A stretch of 64,000 bases of DNA from an uncultured bacterium (GTDB taxonomy: Bacteria > Cyanobacteriota > Vampirovibrionia > Gastranaerophilales > Gastranaerophilaceae). The DNA is taken from assembly GCA_902475545.1 (NCBI GenBank), contig CABRZP010000010.1, positions 1 to 64,000 on the forward strand. Direction: 5' to 3'. Positions 24,979 through 33,059 of this stretch are shown here, piece after piece. Position 1 is the stretch's first letter. Each line of letters starts with the position of its first letter. The position numbers and the translations under genes are program-made. The notes under the pieces are model-generated. The model searched no databases. It was not told where the DNA came from and was given only the letters and a program-made list of their open reading frames with translations.

Positions 24979-25528
24979 TTACATAAACTATGTTATTTGC
25001 ACATGCAAATCAAAGGAAGGTTCGGAAACGTAGTTTCTGATAATTTTCTTTCTTCGCCACATTTCTTTGACCGCAAAGAAACGTGGCACAAAGAAACTCT
25101 CTCCCATCACTACGTTCGCTAATAAATAGTAAATGCTCAACCTAAAGCGAGTAAACTCACTTGTATGTCACCCTGAACTTGTTTCAGGGTCTCAAATATT
25201 TACCGTTCAAACAATACTCGCTTCTGTTATTGTTTCGCATAACATTTATTGCTCACTTCGTGGAGGTCGAACCTTTATTGTATTATATGTAAGGGTTCGA
25301 GTCATCATGGGATTCCCCTGAACCCCCTTTCTCCTCACCGGAGTGGGTATTATGCTACCAATATTGGTATAAGTTTGGTTATCTGCTTTTACAACTGTCA
25401 CCCTGAATTTAGTTCAAGGTTTCGTTATTTTGAGATTCCGAAACAAGTTCGGAATGACAAAAAGTTGTAATGTGTATAATGACCTTATTATATCGATTTG
25501 ATATTTACCCCTAACATAGTTTATGTAA
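24979..25528 (+). mobile_element. Dispersed structured repeat, element A
   Basis: A 550-bp intergenic element bounded by a perfect 17-bp inverted repeat (24979-24995 and 25512-25528). It fills the gap from the recA terminator to the stop codon of mrnC. The core 25010-25370 is nearly identical to 39650-40013 in element B. Internal hairpins include GCCAC-x-TTTCTTTG-ACCG-CAAAGAAA-x-GTGGC (25056-25087), ACCCTGAA..TTCAGGGT (25170-25190), CGAACC..GGTTCG (25268-25299), the TACCAATATTGGTA palindrome, and ATTCCGAA..TTCGGAAT (25435-25455). It encodes no transposase. It is either a MITE-like element or a large structured RNA. Confidence 0.8.
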
Positions 25529-25894
25529 CTATTCTAAAGTTATTTTTTCTTCCATTAAAAGTAAAATTTGGCTCAATCTTTCTGCATCATTCGTATGCCA
25601 CCAACCTATTAAAGCCTCGAAAGCTGTAGCTTGACGGTATTCCGTTTGAATATTTCTTCTGCCTATTGGAATTGGTAAATTCCTTGCCCTTTTTGCTATT
25701 TCGTGTTCTTCATCTGTAAGATGTTTGTCTATATAATGTAAAAGTTCACTTTGAAAATTTGTTTTTACAAAATTTGTTGTCATTTGGTGCAGTTTTTTTG
25801 CATTATTCGTTTGACGGATGGTTTTTTCCCGTATGTATAATTCCCATACCGCATCACCTAAATAGGCATAATTTCTAAGGTTAATTTCTTGCAT
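25529..25894 (-). CDS. mrnC: Mini-ribonuclease 3 (Mini-III)
   Basis: A 121-aa RNase III-domain protein without a dsRNA-binding domain, the Mini-III type that matures 23S rRNA. The first motif LGDAVWELYIRE holds D14 and E18; EIAKRARN and TAFEALIGWWH carry the other conserved residues, including the second catalytic Glu. The gene is predicted to be leaderless: TAGAAT (25906-25901) ends six bases before the ATG. The stop codon abuts the right terminal repeat of element A. Confidence 0.9.
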   Translation of the reverse strand: MQEINLRNYAYLGDAVWELYIREKTIRQTNNAKKLHQMTTNFVKTNFQSELLHYIDKHLTDEEHEIAKRARNLPIPIGRRNIQTEYRQATAFEALIGWWHTNDAERLSQILLLMEEKITLE

Positions 25895-25977
25895 ATTCGA
25901 ATTCTACTACAAATATATCCTGTTTGATATTTTTTTATTTGAATATAAAAATAAAATTGTTTAAGAGGTTTGTTTTT

Positions 25978-26544
25978 ATGTGGAAGAACTTGTTTATAGT
26001 ATTTTTTCTGATTGCTGCTTTAGGTTCAACAACTTATGCAAAATGCCCGCTTGATAAAGATTTTGTAACAGTTGATAATAATGGGTCATTTTGCTATAAA
26101 AACTATATTATTAGAATTCAGCAAGATAGAGCAATTTTTTATAATGCTTTGAATTTGTCTGATGAACAAATAAAAAAAAGAGAAGAATTTTTGCAGGCAA
26201 ATAGTGCGATTTATGAACAGAAATTTCAAGAATTGAAAAAAGAAAGTTTAAAACTAAAAGCCTTAAAATTGGCAGGTGCTTCTGAATGCGATATTTTTTG
26301 TCAAAAAAATGCAGTCAGAAAGGTAAAAAATGAAATTGATAATCTTTTACGTCAGGAAAATAAGGCATTTAAAAAATGTTTAACCCGAGATCAGAGGGCA
26401 AAATCTTCAATGATAAATAAATTGGTTCGGTTGGAGTGTAAGAGAAAACTATATTGCAAAAATTATTATAAATCGAATCCGCAAATGAAACATTTTGGAA
26501 ATCCGCCTGTCGAATCTTGTTCTGTGTGTGAGTCTAAAAATTAA
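25978..26544 (+). CDS. Secreted Cys-rich CpxP/Spy-like protein
   Basis: A 188-aa protein with a signal peptide (MWKNLFIVFFLIAALGSTTYA, cut before KCP in about position 22). ALNLSDEQIKKREEFLQ at about 60-77 resembles the LTxxQ helices of CpxP/Spy periplasmic chaperones, and a long charged helix follows. Ten or so cysteines are spread over the mature protein, including CDIFC and a C-terminal CSVC, so disulphides or metal binding are likely. ATG 25978 is chosen because AAGAGG precedes it and the signal peptide starts there. Confidence 0.6.
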   Translation: MWKNLFIVFFLIAALGSTTYAKCPLDKDFVTVDNNGSFCYKNYIIRIQQDRAIFYNALNLSDEQIKKREEFLQANSAIYEQKFQELKKESLKLKALKLAGASECDIFCQKNAVRKVKNEIDNLLRQENKAFKKCLTRDQRAKSSMINKLVRLECKRKLYCKNYYKSNPQMKHFGNPPVESCSVCESKN

Positions 26545-26584
26545 ATATAAAGTAAATAAATGATGATTTTTTATAAAAATTTAT

Positions 26585-26590
26585 TATAAT
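26585..26590 (+). promoter_or_regulatory. -10 element of a leaderless gene
   Basis: Consensus TATAAT ends 6 bp before ATG 26597. There is no Shine-Dalgarno. Confidence 0.6.
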
Positions 26591-26596
26591 GATGGT

Positions 26597-27241
26597 ATGA
26601 ATAAGTGTAAATTTATTTGTAAAATATTATTTGCAGTATTTTTGCTTTTGCAAGGTGCATTTTGTTGTGCAAAATCCTTACCTACAAGTACTGATGCAAA
26701 AGGATATATTGGAACATTACCTGACTTAACAAGAGAATATGAAGTTAAAGAATCTCCTAATTCTACTCCGGAGGTTAAACCGGCTAAAGATTTTAATTCG
26801 GAAAAAGCTTTAAAGCCTGTGCCTAGAGATAATCCTGCTTTTGTTAATATAATTCTAAAATCTGATAAAACTTCTCAGTATATAAATGACTTAAATGAAT
26901 TTATTCCAATGCTTGAAAATATTGTAGATATTATTGACGATGATGAAAATGTTCAAGTTTTTAATGCAAAAGTCTTTTATTTCAATAAAAGTGCGGATTA
27001 TTTTAGAGATAAATATGATAAAAAACCTGAAAGTCATTTTGCATCATATAAAAAAGTTTTAGACTTGAGTCTTCATGCTCGTTCTATTGCCCTGTTGAGA
27101 AATGAGGCAGTTAGATATAATCCGTATCTATCTTATGGTAATGCAGGTTATATTTATAATCCTAATAATATTCAGGAGCAGTTAGGGTTTTTAAAAACAG
27201 AAATTGAACAAACTATTTTGATACTCAAAGAATCTAATTAA
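26597..27241 (+). CDS. Secreted protein of unknown function
   Basis: A 214-aa protein with an N-terminal signal sequence (hydrophobic about 8-24, FCCAKS; CC at the end could allow lipidation but lacks a full lipobox). The Pro/Lys-rich linker reads ESPNSTPEVKPAKDF, and a helical C-terminal domain spans about 85-214. No family is recognised. Predicted leaderless. It lies upstream of an LptF/G-like permease gene that has its own promoter. Confidence 0.6.
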   Translation: MNKCKFICKILFAVFLLLQGAFCCAKSLPTSTDAKGYIGTLPDLTREYEVKESPNSTPEVKPAKDFNSEKALKPVPRDNPAFVNIILKSDKTSQYINDLNEFIPMLENIVDIIDDDENVQVFNAKVFYFNKSADYFRDKYDKKPESHFASYKKVLDLSLHARSIALLRNEAVRYNPYLSYGNAGYIYNPNNIQEQLGFLKTEIEQTILILKESN

Positions 27242-27246
27242 AGTAT

Positions 27247-27275
27247 TTGATAAAAACTTATTTTTGAATTAAAAT
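27247..27275 (+). promoter_or_regulatory. Promoter of the LptF/G-type gene
   Basis: TTGATA (27247-27252), 17-bp spacer, TAAAAT (27270-27275). The predicted +1 is about 3 nt before ATG 27285, so the leader is almost absent. Confidence 0.65.
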
Positions 27276-27284
27276 CAAATTATT

Positions 27285-28427
27285 ATGGAACGTTTAAAAC
27301 AAGTTATAGAGTATTTAAAAGATAAATATAATAATACAAAAATTCTTGACAGATATTTGTTGAAACAGGTTATAGAACTTTTTTTAATGGGTGTATTTGT
27401 TTTCACAACAATTATTTTTGCATCAGATACTTTTATAACTTTGATTAAACAAATTGCTAAATTTGGTATTCCGTTTAAAATTGCTTTTATTATGATATTG
27501 CTAAATTTACCTTCAGTAATTGTAATGACAATTCCTATGGGTGTTTTATTATCAACTGTAATGACATTAAACAGATTAAGCCTTTCGTCAGAAATTACGG
27601 TTATGAGAGCGTGTGGTATAGGTCTTAATAGAATTGCAAAACCAATATTTATATTTGCAGTTATTATGTCGTTATCAAGTTTCTTTATAAATGAAACGGT
27701 TGTTCCTGTTATGACTAAACAGTCTAAAGATTTGGCTTTATGGGCATTAGGTCAGAAAAATATTCCTGATGGGAAGCAAAATTTTGTGTTTAAAGAACTA
27801 AATGATACCGGAGGATTAAAAAGGTTATTTTATGTTGGTTTATGTGAAAAGAAAACCTTGCATAATGTAACTGTTTTGGATATGGCTAAAAAAGATACTA
27901 TTCAAGTCCTTCAAGCAAGAGAAGGTAAAACTTCACCGGATGGTTGGGTATTTGAAAAAGGTGCTGCTTATACTATCGGTAAAGAAGGTGAAGTATTAAA
28001 TACAACTTTATTTGATACTTCAACGGTAAAATTTGGTTTAGATTTATCAAAACAATTAAACAAAAATATTGCAAAAGAGATGAATTTTGCACAATTGTTG
28101 AAATATTTAACGCGTTCTGATATTCAAGATTCGGAAAGAGCTGTATTTACGATAGAATTATTTGATAAAATTGCTTTACCTTTGACTACAATAGTTTTTG
28201 TACTTGTAGGTGTACCTTTAGCGATAACTCCGCCTCGTGTGAGATATAACAGAGGATTTTTGTTTAGTATTTTAATCATTTTTGCATATTATGTAGTGAG
28301 AGCACTTTCCATATCGTTTGGTGAAGCCGGTTCTCTGCCTCCATTCCTTGCAGCTTGGCTGCCAAATATTATTCTTGCGGTTTGGGGATCTTATTTGTAT
28401 TACAAAAAAGTCTATACTATTGAATAA
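27285..28427 (+). CDS. LptF/LptG (YjgP/YjgQ) family permease
   Basis: A 380-aa membrane component of the lipopolysaccharide export ABC transporter. N-terminal helices include YLLKQVIELFLMGVFVFTTI, then the conserved IPMGVLLSTVMTLNRLS and SEITVMRACGIG coupling region. A periplasmic beta domain follows (about 130-285), then three C-terminal helices with the PLAITPPR motif. Only one of the usual F/G pair is present here. It supports an outer membrane with LPS-like lipid. The promoter leaves only about 3 nt of leader. Confidence 0.9.
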   Translation: MERLKQVIEYLKDKYNNTKILDRYLLKQVIELFLMGVFVFTTIIFASDTFITLIKQIAKFGIPFKIAFIMILLNLPSVIVMTIPMGVLLSTVMTLNRLSLSSEITVMRACGIGLNRIAKPIFIFAVIMSLSSFFINETVVPVMTKQSKDLALWALGQKNIPDGKQNFVFKELNDTGGLKRLFYVGLCEKKTLHNVTVLDMAKKDTIQVLQAREGKTSPDGWVFEKGAAYTIGKEGEVLNTTLFDTSTVKFGLDLSKQLNKNIAKEMNFAQLLKYLTRSDIQDSERAVFTIELFDKIALPLTTIVFVLVGVPLAITPPRVRYNRGFLFSILIIFAYYVVRALSISFGEAGSLPPFLAAWLPNIILAVWGSYLYYKKVYTIE

Positions 28428-28476
28428 ATTTTGTAAAATCATACTTTTAATGGTAAAAAAATTTTTATTCTTGTTT

Positions 28477-28482
28477 TAGAAT
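28477..28482 (+). promoter_or_regulatory. -10 element of a leaderless gene
   Basis: TAGAAT ends 6 bp before ATG 28489. There is no Shine-Dalgarno. Confidence 0.5.
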
Positions 28483-28488
28483 ATAGGT

Positions 28489-29175
28489 ATGGATAGTAGT
28501 GGAAACAAAAATAACATATCTGAAAATATATTCAGCCAAAAATACGGATTTTCTCCTGTAAATCCTTTTGGCGGTGGTTTTAATCCTACAGAAAATGTTC
28601 AGGAGAAAGTTTCTACAAATCCTATCAGACGTTTGAACGGTTATGATTCTACAATTTTGAATAAAGCTAATATTCAGGATTCTGAAGGTGAAGAATTAAG
28701 TGTTGAATATAGAATAAAAGAGAAAGAATCAATATTAAAAGATTTAGAATCTAAAATCAAAATCGCAGATAATTATGGGACACAAAATGAAGCTTTAGGA
28801 TTAAAAGCTAAACGTCAAAGAGTCATGGATGAGTTAAGATCTCTTCGAAAATTGCAGGCTTATGGCGGCAGAACTCTTGGTGAAAAGGCACATTTTCATG
28901 ATTCTTTTAAAAAGAGAATGCCTTTGATTTATAAGGTTCAAGAATTTATATCAAGACAAATTTTAGCAAGGGTGTCTAAAAAGATTAATTCTGTTGTTAC
29001 ATTGAGTGATTCTCTTGAACAGCTTTCAGAAATTAGTCGTAGTGTTGATGAATTAATTGATATGAATGTTCCTTATGGTGAAAAGGTTCAGAATTATGAA
29101 AAATTGACTGAATATTTAAAACAAGCAAATATGATACATTCTAAAATATCTAAATCTATGACAAAACGAATTTAA
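28489..29175 (+). CDS. Cytoplasmic coiled-coil protein, unknown
   Basis: A 228-aa protein. The N-terminal 50 residues are Asn/Ser/Gly/Pro-rich and look disordered (SPVNPFGGGFNPTEN). A helical segment at about 72-130 looks like a coiled coil, followed by a helical C-terminal half. There is no signal peptide, membrane segment or known motif. Predicted leaderless. The next gene (29235) has a ribosome site and may be cotranscribed. Confidence 0.6.
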   Translation: MDSSGNKNNISENIFSQKYGFSPVNPFGGGFNPTENVQEKVSTNPIRRLNGYDSTILNKANIQDSEGEELSVEYRIKEKESILKDLESKIKIADNYGTQNEALGLKAKRQRVMDELRSLRKLQAYGGRTLGEKAHFHDSFKKRMPLIYKVQEFISRQILARVSKKINSVVTLSDSLEQLSEISRSVDELIDMNVPYGEKVQNYEKLTEYLKQANMIHSKISKSMTKRI

Positions 29176-29234
29176 TTATAGTGTTAAATTTTTTCTTGTT
29201 ATGTTTTTATATTTTATAACTGGAAAGATTTATA

Positions 29235-30389
29235 ATGACTAAAATAAATATATCTGCTATAGATAAAACTTGTTCATCTGTTTTGCAAGATTTAGCCGAA
29301 AAACACAAAAAACAAGATTATAAACTTTTAACAAAAATTGAGAATAGTTCTAATTTTGATGAATTTTCTCCAAGCTGGGGAGAACTTTCTGATGATATAG
29401 GAACATATAGTTATGTGAAAGTTGGTAAAATTTCAGATAATGCGTTTTTCAAAGAAGTTATGACATTATATAACAAAGCCGGTGAAATTGTGAAACGTAT
29501 TTTTAGAACTAACGGTTCTAATACAGCAGTAAGACAATATTCTTATCCGGAAGAAGATAGGCGAATAATAGAGTTTTATAACGGCGAAGGAAGGAAACTT
29601 GCTACTGAAATTCAGACTTGCAGGAAATGGATTGATAATACGCTAAAAAAATTTTTATCAAAAAGAATAAATTATTTAACAGATGAAAATAATAATCCAT
29701 TAAGAGAAATAATTTTTACATTGGTGAATGAAGGTCATAAAAAGGTTGCCAGTGCAAAAATTTTAGATAAAGACGAAAAAAAATATTTGTTTGATTTTAA
29801 AAAATCAGGTTTTGATAATTCTGATTCTGTATCAAAGAAAGATAAATTTTTATTGGTAAGATTTCTCGACCCGCGTAGTGATGAAGGGTTAGAGTATTTA
29901 ACACGAATGTTTTTAAATCAAAAGCATCTTTCAAAGTTAAAAATAAATATTTTTCCAAATTCTTTTTCTGTTTCATCAGATTCACTCGGGTATTTTTCTC
30001 CTGATAAGAGAAAGATTGCATATAGTCCGGAACTTAAAGATAAAGCAATACTTAGTGCTGTTAATACTGTTGTTCACGAGGTTGAACATGCTTTTCAGTA
30101 TTCGCAAATAGGGCGATTGGGAAAAACCAGAACAACTTATGAAATGGATGCATACTTAAGGTTGGGAGATTTGGAGCATGAGAAAATTGGAGAGGCACTA
30201 AAATATGCTGATGCAAGAGATAATTATCCACGGTTTAACAATTTTAGTGAGTTAAGTGAAGCCAAAAAAAGGGAGTATAGAGAAAATTATCTTGAAGTTA
30301 AAGCAAGAGAAGCCGGACTTAATGCGGAACAGATTTATATAAAATCAAATGTAAATAATTATTTGTTTTTTGATGTTAATTTTGAGTAG
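29235..30389 (+). CDS. Predicted zinc metallopeptidase (zincin), unknown family
   Basis: A 384-aa protein. TVVHEVEHAFQY near residues 278-289 is an HExxH zinc motif in a hydrophobic helix context. YLEVKAREAG about 75 residues later could supply the third ligand Glu (ExxA-type). The N-terminal 150 residues are charged and contain repeated YSY/Y..G motifs. It has no signal peptide, so it would act in the cytoplasm or leave by a non-Sec route. The ATG has GGAAAG upstream. A second unrelated HExxH protein is at 47773. Confidence 0.6.
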   Translation: MTKINISAIDKTCSSVLQDLAEKHKKQDYKLLTKIENSSNFDEFSPSWGELSDDIGTYSYVKVGKISDNAFFKEVMTLYNKAGEIVKRIFRTNGSNTAVRQYSYPEEDRRIIEFYNGEGRKLATEIQTCRKWIDNTLKKFLSKRINYLTDENNNPLREIIFTLVNEGHKKVASAKILDKDEKKYLFDFKKSGFDNSDSVSKKDKFLLVRFLDPRSDEGLEYLTRMFLNQKHLSKLKINIFPNSFSVSSDSLGYFSPDKRKIAYSPELKDKAILSAVNTVVHEVEHAFQYSQIGRLGKTRTTYEMDAYLRLGDLEHEKIGEALKYADARDNYPRFNNFSELSEAKKREYRENYLEVKAREAGLNAEQIYIKSNVNNYLFFDVNFE

Positions 30390-30470
30390 GTATGTCCTTT
30401 AAAATCTAATCTTGATTGTATCCTATGTTTGTCTTACAATCAGTTTGAGAATTAGCTTTAAGGAGAAATT

Positions 30471-31934
30471 ATGAACGAGCTGTTAAAAAAATCTGCTGTA
30501 GAGCAAAGCAAAGCTTTAAAAAATAAAGAAATTTCAGCTGTAGAACTTACAGAAGCAGCATTTGAAAGAATAGATTCTTTAGAAGATAAAATTGGAGCAT
30601 TTAATTCTTTAACAAAAGAGACTGCTCTTAATACCGCTAAAAAAGTTGATGAAAAAATTGCCAAAGGGGAAGAATTACCGCTTCTTGCAGGTATCCCTCT
30701 TGCATTGAAAGATAATATGAACCTTGTTGGTTCTAAAACAACTGCATCAAGCAAAATCTTAGAAAATTTTGTTTCACCGTTCAATGCAACTATTACAGAA
30801 AAATTATTAAATAATTATGTTCCGATTGTCGGAAAAGCAAACTTAGATGAATTTGCAATGGGTTCTTCTAATGAAAATTCAGCATTTAATAAAGTTCATA
30901 ACCCTTGGGATTTGAATAAAGTTCCGGGTGGTTCATCAGGCGGTTCAGCTGCCAGTGTTGCTGCTTGCGAAGCTACTCTTGCATTAGGTTCTGATACAGG
31001 CGGATCTATTCGTCTTCCTGCAAGTTTTTGCGGTATTGTCGGTATGAAACCTACTTACGGAAGAGTTTCTCGTTACGGCTTAATTGCCTTCGCCTCTTCT
31101 CTTGACCAAATTGGTCCTTTTGCAAGAACAGTTGAAGATGCCGCTAATCTTTTAGAAGTTATTTCAGGACATGATCCTAAAGATTCAACTTCATTAGACT
31201 TACCTGTTGAACATTATTCTCAAACTTTGAGCAATGATTTAAAAGGTAAAAAAGTTGGTGTTATTAAAGAACTTATGACCGAAGGTAATTCTCCTTGTGT
31301 TCAAAAAGCTCTTCAAAATGCTATTGAAACTTATAAAAAATTAGGATGCGAAATTGTAGAAGTTTCATTGAAAAAATTAAAATATTCAATTGGTATTTAC
31401 TACATTTTAGCAACTGCAGAATGTTCTTCAAACCTTGCAAGATTTGATGGCGTTAAATATGGTTATAGAACAGCTAATCCTGAAAATCTTATGGAAATGT
31501 ATACAAAAACACGTGCTGAAGGTTTCGGACCTGAAGTTAAACGTCGTATAATGCTTGGTACTTATGCATTGTCTTCAGGTTATTATGATGCATATTACAA
31601 AAAAGCTCAACAAATGAGAGCTTTAGTAACCGAAGAATTTGCTGAAGCATTTAAACAAGTTGATGTATTAATTTCACCCACTTGCCCTAATACAGCGTTT
31701 GAACTAGGTGCAAAATCATCTGATCCTTTAGCTATGTATTTAACAGATATTGCTACAATTAGTTGTAACCTTGCAGGTCTTCCTGGCATTAGTGTTCCTG
31801 CAGGTTTTGATACTGATGGTATGCCGATTGGTTTACAAATCCTTGCACCACAGCTTCAAGAAGCTAAATTGTTTAATTTTGCTTACCAATTTGAACAGGC
31901 AAATGATTTCTACACTAAATTAGCAAATATTTAG
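30471..31934 (+). CDS. gatA: Asp-tRNA(Asn)/Glu-tRNA(Gln) amidotransferase subunit A
   Basis: A 487-aa amidase-signature enzyme that supplies ammonia for Gln-tRNA and Asn-tRNA synthesis. The triad is K80 (ALKDN), S155 (PGGSSGGSAA) and S179 (GSDTGGSIRLPA). Glutamine-site residues lie in EMYTKTRAEGFGPEVKRR. The ATG follows AAGGAGAA. It is monocistronic with a strong terminator; gatB and gatC are not in the window. Confidence 0.97.
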   Translation: MNELLKKSAVEQSKALKNKEISAVELTEAAFERIDSLEDKIGAFNSLTKETALNTAKKVDEKIAKGEELPLLAGIPLALKDNMNLVGSKTTASSKILENFVSPFNATITEKLLNNYVPIVGKANLDEFAMGSSNENSAFNKVHNPWDLNKVPGGSSGGSAASVAACEATLALGSDTGGSIRLPASFCGIVGMKPTYGRVSRYGLIAFASSLDQIGPFARTVEDAANLLEVISGHDPKDSTSLDLPVEHYSQTLSNDLKGKKVGVIKELMTEGNSPCVQKALQNAIETYKKLGCEIVEVSLKKLKYSIGIYYILATAECSSNLARFDGVKYGYRTANPENLMEMYTKTRAEGFGPEVKRRIMLGTYALSSGYYDAYYKKAQQMRALVTEEFAEAFKQVDVLISPTCPNTAFELGAKSSDPLAMYLTDIATISCNLAGLPGISVPAGFDTDGMPIGLQILAPQLQEAKLFNFAYQFEQANDFYTKLANI

Positions 31935-31956
31935 TTAAAATTATTTCAAATATTTA

Positions 31957-31990
31957 AAAGAGCCGTTTCAAGAATTGAAACGGCTCTTTC
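31957..31990 (+). terminator. Terminator after gatA
   Basis: AAAGAGCCGTTTCA-AGAAT-TGAAACGGCTCTTT, a 14-bp stem. Confidence 0.92.
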
Positions 31991-32007
31991 TTATTATAAG
32001 ATTTAAT

Positions 32008-32889
32008 TTAAGGTTTTTGGAAAACGAAAATATATTCATGTGTAAATATACTAAATCCGCCAGCTAAAGCTCTATATCTCCATAGGTTAGCTGTTCTGCC
32101 TTTTCCTCTTTCATTACCTTGAATATCTTTTACTATTGTTGATTTTAGTACGAAACCAAGTTTTCTCATTCTGTTCATACACTCAAAGCCGAGGGGTTGA
32201 ACTTCTGAATTTTTATAACTATCACCGATTATTAAACAAGCAAATCTGCCTTTTTCTAATAAATCGTAACCATTTTTTGCAACTTTTTCAAACATATCAT
32301 AGAATTCTTCTGTAGATTCACAGTTTGATAAATCTTCTTTTTTGTCAGAGAATCTGATAATGTCGTCATAAGGCGGATGAAGCATTAAGAATTGAGCTTT
32401 TTCTTCACCCATAATGTCTAGTCTTGCTTTAACTTTATCAACTGCCAATTGGCTTGTAGAATCCGCACAAATTATATTTACATCAGTAACGAGCTGTTTT
32501 GGTGTAAATTTTTCGGAAACGCTTTCGGCTAATTCTTCTTTTAGTTCAACACCAATGCAGCGTCTGTTCATATTTATTGCTTCAATACCTGATGTTCCTG
32601 AACCAAAAAATAAATCAAGAACAACATCATTCTTTTTAGTATATCGTTCATACATTTGTTGAGCGATTTGTGGAATATAATTTCCATGATATTCGTTAGA
32701 ATGACCGTGTTCACGGAGTCTTGACGGGAATTGCCATAATGTTCCTGTTAAAATATGTGCGTAATCTCGCCATTTTTTTAAATTTATATCACTGTATTTG
32801 GTTGTTTTTACTTCATTCTCTTTTACAACTTTTAAATTAGGTTTAACCTGTGGTTGTAATTTTAGATTTGTATTACTTTTTCTAGCCAA
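32008..32889 (-). CDS. Orphan site-specific DNA methyltransferase (N4/N6 type)
   Basis: A 293-aa protein. The SAM-binding motif I is DLFFGSGTSG at 92-101, and the catalytic motif IV is HPPYDD at 171-176 (a DPPY/SPPY variant). The order I before IV, with a motif-X-like block just upstream, fits beta/gamma-type N4-cytosine or N6-adenine methylases. The start is TTG with GGGGGA upstream. No restriction endonuclease is adjacent, so it is an orphan. It is divergent from mutL, separated by 170 bp. Confidence 0.82.
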   Translation of the reverse strand: MARKSNTNLKLQPQVKPNLKVVKENEVKTTKYSDINLKKWRDYAHILTGTLWQFPSRLREHGHSNEYHGNYIPQIAQQMYERYTKKNDVVLDLFFGSGTSGIEAINMNRRCIGVELKEELAESVSEKFTPKQLVTDVNIICADSTSQLAVDKVKARLDIMGEEKAQFLMLHPPYDDIIRFSDKKEDLSNCESTEEFYDMFEKVAKNGYDLLEKGRFACLIIGDSYKNSEVQPLGFECMNRMRKLGFVLKSTIVKDIQGNERGKGRTANLWRYRALAGGFSIFTHEYIFVFQKP

Positions 32890-33059
32890 AATGTCCCCCG
32901 TAATCTATAATTTTATAATTTACATGTCCGGTAATTTTATTTACCTACTAATCTTATAAAAATGTTTCAATATTGTAATCAAACATTTAGATGATTTTGT
33001 GTTTGCGGTAGATTTAGATTGAGGATGAGTATAGAGATTTAGACTTACGAAAGAGTATT

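Noticed and set aside
25285..25320. GGTTCGAGTC in the repeats, like a tRNA T-arm
   Set aside because: No acceptor, D or anticodon arm can be built around it; the GGTTCG instead pairs with an upstream CGAACC in both copies.
25133..25321. 62-codon ORFs in both repeat elements (also 39775-39963) with an HPELVSGS peptide
   Set aside because: They lie in the hairpin-rich core of the repeats. Differences between the two copies include several non-synonymous changes, there is no ribosome site, and such peptides are a known by-product of REP-like palindromes.
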